Shown: positions 14,755 to 23,526 of the stretch, one piece after another
How the letters are laid out: every line of letters begins with the position of its first letter
How positions within the stretch are numbered: position 1 is the first letter of the stretch
Source of the DNA: Sandaracinaceae bacterium
GTDB lineage: Bacteria; Myxococcota_A; Polyangia; Polyangiales; Sandaracinaceae
DNA length: 64,000 nt
Assembly: GCA_020633195.1 (NCBI GenBank)
Contig: JACKEC010000018.1
Span: 310,001 to 374,000, forward strand
Reading direction: 5' to 3'
Made by a program: the position numbers and the translations under genes
Notes under the pieces: model-generated
What the model was told of the DNA's origin: nothing
Seen by the model: only the letters and a program-made list of their open reading frames with translations
Databases searched by the model: none

Positions 14755-15420
14755 TTGGACCGAGGAATGGAAAATCGGGCGGCGCTTTTTCGCCTCGAAG
14801 GCACGCTGAGCCCTCGCCCCACCCTGACGGGCGCGGCGTGGCTCTCGCTGAACGCGCGCCGGGTCAGGGCCCGCATGCTGGGGCTGTCGAGCTTCGCGCT
14901 CGCGGGCCCGCTCGCGCTCGGCGGCGCCGCGAGCCGCGCGGGCGAGCTGGCGTGGTCGACCCTCGAGGGCATGAGCGAGGACCGCCTCATCGTGCTCGGC
15001 GAGCTCTACGCCGACGAGCACGTGATCCCGGACCTCTCGGAGGTCGGCGTCGAGCTGCTCGAGCGCTGCCGGACGCAGGGCTGGCGCCTCGCGCTGCTCA
15101 CCGACAACCTCGACGTCATCGCCGAGCCCGTCGCGCGCCACCTCGGGATCGACGTGGTGATCGCGAACTCGATGGACCTCGACGAGCACGGCCGGGCGAC
15201 CGGCAAGCTCCGCGAGCCGGTCCTCGGGCCCAGCCTCGGCGGCCGCGTCCTCGAGGCGCGCCTCGCGGGGCACGGCATCGACCTGCGCACCGCGTGCGCG
15301 TACGGCTCGCATCGGGACGACTCGCCGCTGCTCGGCGCGGTCGCCCTCCCCTGCGCCGTCACCCCGGACCGTGGGCTCCGGAGGATGGCGCGTGACCTCG
15401 ACTGGCCGGTGGTGGGATGA
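14755..15420 (+). CDS. HAD-IB-like protein lacking the catalytic Asp pair (pseudo-phosphatase)
   Basis: A 221-residue HAD-fold protein. Motif I reads ALFRLEGTLSP where phosphatases have DxDGT: the nucleophile is Arg and the second Asp is Glu, so phosphotransfer chemistry is not expected. Motif II Thr (LALLTDN) and the C-terminal YGSHRDDSPLL...AVTPD segment of the HAD-IB/SerB class are kept. TTG 14755 is preferred as the start because GGAGGG lies at 14745-14750 and the predicted promoter's -10 lies at 14729; ATG 14725 (longer) and ATG 14767 (shorter) are alternatives. It overlaps the acyl reductase gene by 4 bp, suggesting a structural partner. Confidence 0.75.
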   Translation: MDRGMENRAALFRLEGTLSPRPTLTGAAWLSLNARRVRARMLGLSSFALAGPLALGGAASRAGELAWSTLEGMSEDRLIVLGELYADEHVIPDLSEVGVELLERCRTQGWRLALLTDNLDVIAEPVARHLGIDVVIANSMDLDEHGRATGKLREPVLGPSLGGRVLEARLAGHGIDLRTACAYGSHRDDSPLLGAVALPCAVTPDRGLRRMARDLDWPVVG

Positions 15421-17069
15421 CGATCCGCGCGTCGCTCGAAGGGCGGCACCTCTTGGTGACCGGCTTCACGGGGTTCCTGGGCAAGGTGTGGGTCGCGTTC
15501 CTGCTCGATCGCGTCCCCGAGATCGGGAAGATCACGCTCCTCGTGCGCTCCCGCCGCGAGGAGAGCGCGGTCGAGCGCGTCCGCGCGATCTTCGAGCGCT
15601 CGCCGGCGCTACGCCCGCTCCGCGAGAAGCACGGCGCGGGGCTGATCGACCTCGTGCGCGACAAGATCGAGGTCCTCGCGGGCGACGCGCGCGAGCCGCT
15701 GATGGGCATCGACCCGGCCGTGCTCTCGCAGCTCGCGCCCCGGCTCGACGCGGTCGTCCACTGCGCCGGCCTCACGGACTTCTCGCCGGACCCGATCCAG
15801 GCGATCGACATCAACGTCTGCGGCGCGCTCCACGCCGCCGACGTCGCGTCGCGCACGCCCGACAAGCGCTTCATCCACGTCAGCACGTGCTTCGTCGCGG
15901 GCGAGACGGACGGCGAGGTGCCCGAGCGCGTGGACGCCGGCGTCTCCCCGAACGGCACGCGCTTCGACGTCGACGCCGAGATGCTCGCGGTCCGGTCCGC
16001 CTGCGCGACCATCAACGAGCGCGAGGGCGGCCCCAAGCGCTTCGCCGCGCGGCGCGGACGCGTCGACCTCGGGACCAAGCGGGCGCAGGCGCTCGGCTGG
16101 CCCAACCTCTACACGTACAGCAAGGGCCTCGCGGAGCAGGCGCTCGTCGTCCGCGACGACATCCAGCTCACGCTGATCCGCCCCTCCATCGTCGAGTGCG
16201 CGCGCAGCTTCCCGTTCCCCGGCTGGAACGAGGGGCTGAACACGAGCGGCCCGATCGTGTGGATGTGCCGCGGCTACGCGTGGAAGGTCCCGATGCGGGC
16301 CGACAACACGTTCGACGTGATCCCCGTCGACACGGTCGCGCGCGGGATGACGGTCGCGGTCGCCGACGCGCTCGCGGACCGCGCGGAGCCCGTCTACCAG
16401 CTCGCGTCGGGCGAGGTCCCGGAGCGCTTCACCTTCGATCGCGCGCTCGACCTGACCGCGCTCAAGGTGCGGCGCGGCTACGTGCCCACCGCCGTGAGCC
16501 CGCTCGAGCGGGCGCTCCTCACGCACCTCGACTCGACCGCGCTCGATCAGGGCGCCGACCGCAGCGTCCTCCTGCCCGCCGCGGCCAAGGCCACGCGCTG
16601 GCTGCGCGACACGTTCCGCCGCTTCGACGGCGAGAAGCACCTCCCGGCCAGCGTCGCCAAGGAGGATCGCGATCGCTGGCACTCGAAGATCCAGGACGCG
16701 AGCATGAAGATGAACAAGACCTCGCGGCTCCTCGAGTCGATCGAGGCGCTCTGGAAGAGCTACCAGCCGTTCATCCACGACCACGACTACCGCTTCTCGA
16801 CCCGCGTGATCCGGGAGCGCAGCGCGGAGCTGCCCGAGCAGGAGCGCGTCGAGCTCGGCTGGGACCTCGACGACCTCTGCTGGCGCACGTACTGGATGGA
16901 CATCGAGGTCCCCGGCCTCGACAAGTGGTCGCTGCCCCTGCTCGCCGGCAAGGAGGCGCCCGAGGACGACCCCGTCGACCTCGGCGGCGACCCGCCGAGC
17001 GTGGCCGCGGCCCTGCTGCCCGCGTCGAGCGCCCCGTCCCACGTCCACGACATCGGAGGAGCCGAGTGA
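15417..17069 (+). CDS. Fatty acyl-CoA reductase-type SDR (NAD_binding_4)
   Basis: A 550-residue extended SDR of the male-sterility/FAR family. The Rossmann motif TGFTGFLG is at about 15-22 and the active site YTYSK at Tyr232-Lys236. A STCFVAG Ser/Thr segment, RPSIVE and a C-terminal domain of about 200 residues after the SDR core (FHDHDYRFST-like region) give the length typical of alcohol-forming fatty acyl-CoA reductases. Expected reaction: NAD(P)H-dependent reduction of an acyl thioester to aldehyde/alcohol, in the cytoplasm. Second gene of the operon, with 4-bp overlaps on both sides. Confidence 0.85.
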   Translation: MTIRASLEGRHLLVTGFTGFLGKVWVAFLLDRVPEIGKITLLVRSRREESAVERVRAIFERSPALRPLREKHGAGLIDLVRDKIEVLAGDAREPLMGIDPAVLSQLAPRLDAVVHCAGLTDFSPDPIQAIDINVCGALHAADVASRTPDKRFIHVSTCFVAGETDGEVPERVDAGVSPNGTRFDVDAEMLAVRSACATINEREGGPKRFAARRGRVDLGTKRAQALGWPNLYTYSKGLAEQALVVRDDIQLTLIRPSIVECARSFPFPGWNEGLNTSGPIVWMCRGYAWKVPMRADNTFDVIPVDTVARGMTVAVADALADRAEPVYQLASGEVPERFTFDRALDLTALKVRRGYVPTAVSPLERALLTHLDSTALDQGADRSVLLPAAAKATRWLRDTFRRFDGEKHLPASVAKEDRDRWHSKIQDASMKMNKTSRLLESIEALWKSYQPFIHDHDYRFSTRVIRERSAELPEQERVELGWDLDDLCWRTYWMDIEVPGLDKWSLPLLAGKEAPEDDPVDLGGDPPSVAAALLPASSAPSHVHDIGGAE

Positions 17070-18220
17070 CCGCCACCTTCATCACGGGGGGCACGGGCTA
17101 CCTCGGCTCGTACGTGGTCGCCGATCTGATCGAGCGCGGCGCCTTCGATCGCCTCTACCTCATGAGCCGCACCACCGGCGAGGCCGGCGTCGAGAAGCTC
17201 TGGAAGGCGATGCAGCTCCACTGGACCGCGGAGAAGTTCTACGCGGAGCTGCCCAAGATCGAGCTCGTCGCGGGCGACCTGCACGGCCCCGGCCTCGGCC
17301 TGACCGACCGGGCGCGCGAGCGGCTCCTCGAGGACTGCGACTCGGTCCTCCACGTCGCCGCGAGCCTCAACCGCAAGAGCAGCAAGGCGTGCTTCAACGC
17401 GAACCTGCGGGGCACGCTCTCCGTCGCCAAGCTCGTCCGCGACATCGCGGAGGCGCGCGGCGGCCTGCGGCGCTTCGGCTACGTCTCGACCACCGCGGTG
17501 AGCGGCGAGCGCGAGCACGAGGTCGTCACCGAGGACGCGTCGATCGACTGGGATCGCTCCGACTACGACCCCTACGCGCGGACCAAGAAGTTCGCCGAGC
17601 ACATGATCCGGGAGCTGCTGCCCGACCTGCCGATCGTGATCCTGCGGCCGCCGACGGTGATGGGCGACAGCGAGATGTCGCAGACCGCGCAGTTCGACAT
17701 GATCCGCTTCTACACGTGGATGGTCGACGCGCCGGCCGTCCCCATCAACGGCGACACGCGCCTCGACTTCGTGCCGGCGAACTTCGTCGGCTCGGCGATC
17801 AGCGAGCTGTTCACCAAGCCCGAGCTCGCCTGGGACTGCTACCACCTGAGCGCGGGCGAGGGCGCCAAGACGGCGCGCGAGCACGAGCAGGTCTTCCAGG
17901 CCGCCGGGATCCGCACCCCGTTCTTCGTGCCCGGCCTCAACGCGCCGACGATGGCGCTCTCGGGGCAGCTCGCCGGCGCGCCGCGCGGGACGGTGTCGCT
18001 CGCGGCGTCTCTCATGAAAGTCTTCTTGCCCTACTTCAGCAACGACGTGGTGTTCGACAACACCCGCGTCGTCACCGAGCTCGGCCGCCGGCCGGCTCCC
18101 TTCACGGACTACTGCGTCGACCTGTACCGCTGGGTCAAGTCGGTGCACTTCGAGTACCCGTACGCCCCGCTGCCCGCACGGCCGGCGAAGGCGTCCGCGG
18201 CGACGAGGGCGGCGGAATGA
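17066..18220 (+). CDS. Second reductase-type SDR (NAD_binding_4)
   Basis: A 384-residue extended SDR from GTG 17066. TGGTGYLG nucleotide motif at about 8-15, HVAASLN, YVSTTAVSG, catalytic YARTK (Tyr170-Lys174), LRPPTVMGD. It is shorter than the preceding FAR, lacking its long C-terminal domain, and closer to thioester-reductase/epimerase-like SDRs. It could reduce an acyl-ACP thioester or a keto/aldehyde intermediate. Start and stop overlap the neighbours by 4 bp, so expression is tightly coupled to the FAR and the pyruvyl-transferase-like gene. Confidence 0.85.
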   Translation: MTATFITGGTGYLGSYVVADLIERGAFDRLYLMSRTTGEAGVEKLWKAMQLHWTAEKFYAELPKIELVAGDLHGPGLGLTDRARERLLEDCDSVLHVAASLNRKSSKACFNANLRGTLSVAKLVRDIAEARGGLRRFGYVSTTAVSGEREHEVVTEDASIDWDRSDYDPYARTKKFAEHMIRELLPDLPIVILRPPTVMGDSEMSQTAQFDMIRFYTWMVDAPAVPINGDTRLDFVPANFVGSAISELFTKPELAWDCYHLSAGEGAKTAREHEQVFQAAGIRTPFFVPGLNAPTMALSGQLAGAPRGTVSLAASLMKVFLPYFSNDVVFDNTRVVTELGRRPAPFTDYCVDLYRWVKSVHFEYPYAPLPARPAKASAATRAAE

Positions 18221-19704
18221 GCCTCACGATGCGTCTGATCGGTCGAGCCGCGAAGGGCGCGCTCGGCCTCGCCAAGGAGGCGGTCGACCCCGACCGCGCG
18301 CTGCAGCTCGGCATGAGCGGGCTCATCGAGGCCGCGCGCGCGCGGCACGAGAGCGACCCCGCCCCGCGCTGGCGCCCGGGCGAGCCGCTCAAGCTGCTCC
18401 TCGCGGGCTACGTCGGCACGCGCAACACCGGCGCCGACGTCCGCGTCGAGGAGATGATCCGTCAGCTCCGCCACGTCTTCGGCGACGACCACCTCGAGCT
18501 GAGCGTCTGCACCAGCGATCCCGAGCTCACGCGGGGCTACTTCCGCACCGCGCGGCAGCTCCACATCCCGCAGATCTTCCACAAGTTCCTCTACGACACG
18601 GTCTCCACGCAGCACGGCGTCATCGCGTGCGAGGGATCGATGTTCAAGAGCAAGTTCGCCAACGCCCTGTCGACGATGATGGTCGGCGCGCTCGGGCTCG
18701 CGGCGGCCGAGGACAAGATCGCGGTGGGCTACGGCGGCGAGGCCGGCGGCATGGACGCGTCGCTCCGGCGCCTCGTCGAGAAGCACTGCGCGGACACGCT
18801 GATCATCTGTCGGAACGAGCAGAGCCAGGACGTCCTCGACAAGCTCGGCGTGCCGACCGCGCCCGGGACCGACACCGCCTGGACCTTCGAGCCGGCGCCG
18901 CCGGAGCGCGCCGAGCGCCTGCTCCGCCGCGCGGGCTGGGACGGCGAGAAGCAGGTCGTCGCGTTCTGCCCGATCAACCCGTTCTGGTGGCCGGTGAAGC
19001 CCGAGCCCCTCAAGGCCGCCATCCACGGCCTCGGCGGCGGCTACGACGAGGCGCACTACAAGAGCGTCTACTTCCACAAGCACGGCCCCGACGTGGACCG
19101 CGCCCTCGAGCAGTACCTGCGGGGCATGGCCGGCGCGCTCAAGGACTTCATGCGCGACCGCGGCGACACCTGGTTCCCCGTCCTCGTCGGGATGGAGCGC
19201 CTCGACCGCGGCTCGGCCGAGCGCCTCTCCGAGATCCTCGGCGGCGACGTGCCGCTGTTCATCTCGGACGACCTCGAGATGTACGAGATGGTCGCGCTCC
19301 TCCGCCGCTGCTCGCTCATCGTGAGCTCGCGCTACCACGCGCTGGTGTGCTCGATGCCGGGCCTCGTGCCCTCCGTCGGCGTCACGATGGACGAGCGCAT
19401 CCGCAACCTGATGGCGGACCGCGGCCAGCCCGAGCTCGCGCTCGAGGTCGACGACCCGAAGCTCGACGAGCACCTCCTGACCGCGATGGAGAACACCGTC
19501 GCGAACGCCGAGGCGGTCAAGGACGGCATCGGCCGCTGCGTCGTCGACAACCTCGAGCGCATGGGCCGCATGGGCCAGATCCTCGAGGGCTACGTCCGGG
19601 AGAAGCACCCCGACTTCCCGTTCCCCGCGCGGCCCGACGACCCGTTCGCGTACCTGCCGCCGCTCGGCCCGACCACGGCGCCGCTCGTCCAGCGCTATCG
19701 GTGA
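18217..19704 (+). CDS. Polysaccharide pyruvyl transferase family protein
   Basis: A 495-residue protein. The N-terminal GYVGTRNTGADVRVEEM matches the start of the PS_pyruv_trans domain (GyyGxxNxGDexxL). The C-terminal half has the DLEMYEMVALLRRCSLIVSSRYHALVCSMPGLVPS motif region of CsaB/WcaK-type enzymes. These transfer pyruvate from phosphoenolpyruvate to a sugar, making a ketal. Finding one inside a lipid-type operon is unusual: the acceptor may be a glycolipid headgroup, or the fold may be repurposed. About 55 extra residues precede the domain and include an amphipathic helix. Confidence 0.82.
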   Translation: MSLTMRLIGRAAKGALGLAKEAVDPDRALQLGMSGLIEAARARHESDPAPRWRPGEPLKLLLAGYVGTRNTGADVRVEEMIRQLRHVFGDDHLELSVCTSDPELTRGYFRTARQLHIPQIFHKFLYDTVSTQHGVIACEGSMFKSKFANALSTMMVGALGLAAAEDKIAVGYGGEAGGMDASLRRLVEKHCADTLIICRNEQSQDVLDKLGVPTAPGTDTAWTFEPAPPERAERLLRRAGWDGEKQVVAFCPINPFWWPVKPEPLKAAIHGLGGGYDEAHYKSVYFHKHGPDVDRALEQYLRGMAGALKDFMRDRGDTWFPVLVGMERLDRGSAERLSEILGGDVPLFISDDLEMYEMVALLRRCSLIVSSRYHALVCSMPGLVPSVGVTMDERIRNLMADRGQPELALEVDDPKLDEHLLTAMENTVANAEAVKDGIGRCVVDNLERMGRMGQILEGYVREKHPDFPFPARPDDPFAYLPPLGPTTAPLVQRYR

Positions 19705-20666
19705 ACGACCCGATGCCCCTGACCCACGTCATCGAGGACGAGGTCCTCACCGTCACGCTCGACGGCGGCAAGCTCAACGAGATCGGCCTGCCGATGCTCC
19801 GCGCGCTCGAGGGCGTGGTGCCGCTGCTCCGGCGGCCCGACGTGCGCGCGATGGTCGTCCGGTCGACCCACGCCGGCGGCTTCAGCGCCGGCGCGGATCT
19901 GCACGAGCTCTACGCGGGGCTGACCAGCGTCGAGGCCGATCCGGCCGGGCTCGTCGAGCACGCGCAGAAGCTCTTCGACACCCCGCGCACCGCCGCGAGG
20001 GCGGGCGCCTCGACCCTCCGCGCGGCGCTGCGCCAGCGTGATCCGCACCCCGCGCGCGCCGCCAAGGCGTGGGGGGTGCGCGCCTTCCTCGACCGCGTGC
20101 ACCGCGTGTTCGACGCCTTCGACGCGGCGCCGATCCCGACGATCGCGGCCGTCCACGGGGTGTGCTTCGGCGGCGGCTTCGAGCTCGCGCTCACCTGCGA
20201 CGTGATCGTCGCCGACAGGACCGCGCGCTTCGCCTTCCCGGAGCTGCGGCTCGGGCTGATCCCGGGCTTCGGCGGGATCCCGCGCCTCGAGCGCGACCTC
20301 GGCAACGCGATCGTCCGCGACGTGATCCTCAGCGGCCGCAGCGTGAGCGCCAAGCGCGCGCACGAGCTCGGCCTGGTCTCGCAGCTCGTTGGCGATGGGC
20401 ACGCGCACAAGGTCGCGGCGCGCCTCGCCGAGCAGACCACGCGCTTCGACGCGCACACGCTCGCGGTGGCCAAGACGTTCGCGAAGCCCATCCCGCGTGA
20501 GCGCCTCCGCGAGGAGAAGGACCGGTTCGTCGAGCTGCTCGGCCGGCCGGTGGTGGTCGAGGCGCTGCGGCGCTTCGTCGAGGCGGGGGACGCGATGCCC
20601 TACCTCCCGGCCAAGAAGGCCGCGCCGGCGAGCGACGCCGGCCCCAACGACAGGGTGACCCGATGA
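19701..20666 (+). CDS. Enoyl-CoA hydratase/isomerase (crotonase) family protein
   Basis: A 321-residue crotonase. GTG 19701 overlaps the previous stop; ATG 19713 is an alternative. The oxyanion hole elements GGFSAGADLHEL and HGVCFGGGFELAL are present, then FAFPELRLGLIPGFGGIPRL, where the Glu before LRLGL is a usual catalytic position. An insertion of about 40 residues after the first motif makes it longer than typical 260-residue members. It probably hydrates, isomerises or dehydrates an acyl-CoA/ACP intermediate of the operon's lipid product. Confidence 0.88.
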   Translation: MNDPMPLTHVIEDEVLTVTLDGGKLNEIGLPMLRALEGVVPLLRRPDVRAMVVRSTHAGGFSAGADLHELYAGLTSVEADPAGLVEHAQKLFDTPRTAARAGASTLRAALRQRDPHPARAAKAWGVRAFLDRVHRVFDAFDAAPIPTIAAVHGVCFGGGFELALTCDVIVADRTARFAFPELRLGLIPGFGGIPRLERDLGNAIVRDVILSGRSVSAKRAHELGLVSQLVGDGHAHKVAARLAEQTTRFDAHTLAVAKTFAKPIPRERLREEKDRFVELLGRPVVVEALRRFVEAGDAMPYLPAKKAAPASDAGPNDRVTR

Positions 20667-20902
20667 GCCAGGACCGCGTGATGGAGCGCCTGCTGTCCCT
20701 CGCCGCCGAGCGCTTCGCGCGATCGCGCGAGGACCTCAAGCCCGAGGACGACCTCTTCGACGCGCTCGAGATCGACTCGATGCAGGCGCTGAGCCTGCTG
20801 ACCGCGCTCGAGGAGTCCTTCTCCGTCGAGATCCCGGACTACGAGGTCCAGGACGTGCGGACGTTCCAGGAGCTCGCGGAGGTCGTCGCCAGCCGGCTCT
20901 GA
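20663..20902 (+). CDS. Acyl carrier protein
   Basis: A 79-residue four-helix acidic carrier. The phosphopantetheine attachment Ser39 sits in ALEIDSMQALSLL (family motif DSL). Acidic helix II is present. It is probably loaded by the adjacent acyl-AMP ligase rather than serving general fatty acid synthesis, as no fab genes are nearby. ATG overlaps the crotonase stop (ATGA). Confidence 0.92.
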   Translation: MSQDRVMERLLSLAAERFARSREDLKPEDDLFDALEIDSMQALSLLTALEESFSVEIPDYEVQDVRTFQELAEVVASRL

Positions 20903-20920
20903 CCGGTGGACGAGGAACGC

Positions 20921-22621
20921 ATGACCGTCGCACCCGAGATGCTGGATCCCACGCGCTACGAGTCGCTCGGCGAGCTGCTCTGGGACGCGCTGCTCACCTT
21001 CAAGACGGAGACCGCGCTCATCGAGGTCGACCGCAAGAAGGAGACGCGGCGCCTGACCTACCTCGAGACCAAGCGCGAGGTGGCCCGCGTGGCGCGCTGG
21101 CTCGCGGACCAGGGCGTGGGCGCGGACGACCGCGTCGCGATGCTCCTGAGCAACCAGAGCCGCTGGCTCATCTGCGCCGCCGCCGCGTTCCACCGGGGCG
21201 CCGTGCTCGTCCCGCTCGACTACAAGCTCGGCGCAGACGAGCAAGCCGCGTTGCTCGCGCACGCCAAGCCCAAGGTCCTCGTCAGCGAGGTCGGCATGCT
21301 GCGCCGCCTCGAGAAGAAGTCGCTCGCGGTGCCGACCGTGCTCGACGTCGACGCCGGCTGGGGCGCGCTGCCCGAGGGTGACGTGGAGGCCCCACCGCGC
21401 GTCGCGCGGACCCGCGACGACGTCGCGACCATCGTCTACTCGTCGGGGACCGGCGGCGTCGCCAAGGGCTGCATGCTCTCGCACGACGCCTACCTCGAGC
21501 AGCTGCGCGCGCTGATGTCGCGCTTCCCGATGCACCCGGGGCACCGCGTCTTCTCGATCCTGCCGACGAACCACGCGATCGACTTCATGGTCGGCTTCGT
21601 CGGGCCGTTCAGCGCGGGCGCGACGGTGATCCACCAGCGGACGCTCCGGCCCGAGTTCCTGCAGCCGACGATGCAGGCCTACGGCGTGACGCACATGGCG
21701 CTCGTGCCGCTGATCCTCGCGGGCTTCGAGACCTCGATCAAAGACTCGCTGCTCGAGCGCCCGCGGTGGGCGCGCCGCCTCGTGAGCGTGCTCGGCGGCC
21801 TCAACGAGCTGCTCACCACGAAGACCCCGAACCCCGCGGTGAGCCGCGCGCTCCTCTCGCCGATCCACGAGGCGTTCGGCGGCGAGCTCGAGGTCCTCTT
21901 CTGCGGCGGCGCGTTCGTCGATCGCGCGCGCGCCGACCTGTTCTACAGGCTCGGGCTGCCCGTCGTGATCGGCTACGGCCTCACCGAGGCGTGCACCGTC
22001 GCGACCGTCAACGACCTCTCGCCCTTCCGCGGCGACTCGGTCGGCCGGCCCCTCGACGGCGTCGAGATCCGCATCCACGCGCCCGGCGTCGACGGCGTCG
22101 GCGAGGTCTGGATCCGCGGGCGCACGCTGATGCGCGGCTACCTCGACGAGCCCGAGCTGACCGCCGAGGTGATCACCGAGGACGGCTGGCTGAAGACCGG
22201 CGACCTCGGCTGGCTCGACGCGTCGCACCACCTGCACCTCGTCGGCCGCTCCAAGAACATGATCGTCACGGCCGGCGGCAAGAACGTGTACCCCGAGGAC
22301 GTCGAGGGCGCGTTCGAGGAGCTCGAGGTCGAGGAGCTCGCGGTGTTCGCGTCGGGCTTCTTGTGGCCGAGCTCGCTGACCGACGAGCAGCTCGTCGCGA
22401 TCGTGCGCCCGCGCCGCGGCAACGGGACGCAGGCGCCCTCGCGCGACGCGGTGCTCGCGCAGCTCCGGGCGAAGAACCGGCGCCTCCCCGACCACAAGCG
22501 GGTCGGCGCGGTCCTCTTCTGGGACGAGACGTTCCCGCGCACCGCGTCGATGAAGGTGAAGCGCGCGGTGCTCGCGGACGCCCTGCGCGGCGCGCCGGGC
22601 AAGGAGCTGGTGACGCTGTGA
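20921..22621 (+). CDS. Acyl-AMP ligase / acyl-CoA synthetase (ANL superfamily)
   Basis: A 566-residue adenylating enzyme. ATG 20921 has GAGGA at 20912-20916; GTG 20906 would add five residues. Motifs in order: IVYSSGTGGVAKGCMLSH (P-loop), PTNHAID, GYGLTEACTVA, TGDLGWLD, GRSKNMIVTAGGKNVYPEDVE, and the C-terminal Lys in TASMKVKR. It activates a carboxylic (probably long-chain) acid as acyl-AMP and passes it to CoA or, given the adjacent ACP gene, to the phosphopantetheine of that carrier. The 18-bp gap after the ACP is one of only two larger junctions in the operon. Confidence 0.92.
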   Translation: MTVAPEMLDPTRYESLGELLWDALLTFKTETALIEVDRKKETRRLTYLETKREVARVARWLADQGVGADDRVAMLLSNQSRWLICAAAAFHRGAVLVPLDYKLGADEQAALLAHAKPKVLVSEVGMLRRLEKKSLAVPTVLDVDAGWGALPEGDVEAPPRVARTRDDVATIVYSSGTGGVAKGCMLSHDAYLEQLRALMSRFPMHPGHRVFSILPTNHAIDFMVGFVGPFSAGATVIHQRTLRPEFLQPTMQAYGVTHMALVPLILAGFETSIKDSLLERPRWARRLVSVLGGLNELLTTKTPNPAVSRALLSPIHEAFGGELEVLFCGGAFVDRARADLFYRLGLPVVIGYGLTEACTVATVNDLSPFRGDSVGRPLDGVEIRIHAPGVDGVGEVWIRGRTLMRGYLDEPELTAEVITEDGWLKTGDLGWLDASHHLHLVGRSKNMIVTAGGKNVYPEDVEGAFEELEVEELAVFASGFLWPSSLTDEQLVAIVRPRRGNGTQAPSRDAVLAQLRAKNRRLPDHKRVGAVLFWDETFPRTASMKVKRAVLADALRGAPGKELVTL

Positions 22622-23526
22622 CGGTCGACGTCGCCGAGCGCTGGTTCACGGTGGTGAACCCCGCCGCGGGCGGAGGGCGGTGCGGCCGCCGCGCGCCCGA
22701 CGCGCTCGCGAAGCTGCGCGAGGGCGGCCTCGTCCTCGACGCCCACGACACGTCGGGCCCCGGGCAGGCGACCGAGCTCGTGCGCGCGGCGTGGGCCGAC
22801 GGCTACCGGCGCTTCCTCGGCGTGGGCGGCGACGGCACCGGCTACGAGATCGTCAACGGGCTGTTCCCGCGCCAGGGCGACGAGGTCCCGCGGCTCGCGC
22901 TGTTGCCGCTCGGCACGGGCAACTCGTTCCTCCGCGACTTCGCGATCACCAGCGCGGACATCGCGATGCGCGCGATCTTGCGCGGCGAGACGCACACCTG
23001 CGACGTCGTCCGGGCGACCCACGCGGACGGCGAGCTGCACTTCATCAACCTTCTGAGCCTGGGCTTCTCGGCCGAGGCGGGCGCGCTCACGAACCGCCGC
23101 TTCAAGCCCTTCGGCGTGCCGGGCTACGTGATCGCGGTGCTCACGACCGCGGCGCGGCTCCAGAGCCCCGTCTTCCCGATCCGAGTCGACGGCGGCGACC
23201 TCGACGAGCGGCCCTGCGTGCTCCTGTCCTTCTCGAACAGCCGCTACACCGCGGGGACCATGATGATGGCGCCCCACGCGGACCCGACCGACGGCGCGCT
23301 CGACGTGATCCGGATCAGCGCGATGGGCCGCGCCCCCTTCGTGCGAAGCTTCCCGAGCATCTTCCGCGGAAAGCACGTGCTGCACCCGAAGGTCGAGGAG
23401 ACGCGCGCCAAGACGATCGATCTCGACCTCGCGAGCCCCGTGGACGTGATGGTCGATGGTGAGGTGCTCGAGCTCGCGCTGCGGCGCCTCGAGGTGATCC
23501 CGGGCGCAGTGGAGGTGGTGGCATGA
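22618..23526 (+). CDS. Diacylglycerol kinase-like lipid kinase
   Basis: A 302-residue protein from GTG 22618. VNPAAGGG at about 13-20 and GVGGDGTGYEIVNGL are the DAGK catalytic-domain nucleotide-binding motifs; LPLGTGNSF follows. The C-terminal beta sandwich (SFSNSRYTAGTMMMAPHADPTDGALDV) is standard for DgkB/YegS. It transfers ATP phosphate to a lipid hydroxyl such as diacylglycerol, alkylglycerol or a long-chain base. In this operon it would supply the phosphorylated lipid acceptor or finish the product. Confidence 0.92.
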   Translation: MTVDVAERWFTVVNPAAGGGRCGRRAPDALAKLREGGLVLDAHDTSGPGQATELVRAAWADGYRRFLGVGGDGTGYEIVNGLFPRQGDEVPRLALLPLGTGNSFLRDFAITSADIAMRAILRGETHTCDVVRATHADGELHFINLLSLGFSAEAGALTNRRFKPFGVPGYVIAVLTTAARLQSPVFPIRVDGGDLDERPCVLLSFSNSRYTAGTMMMAPHADPTDGALDVIRISAMGRAPFVRSFPSIFRGKHVLHPKVEETRAKTIDLDLASPVDVMVDGEVLELALRRLEVIPGAVEVVA

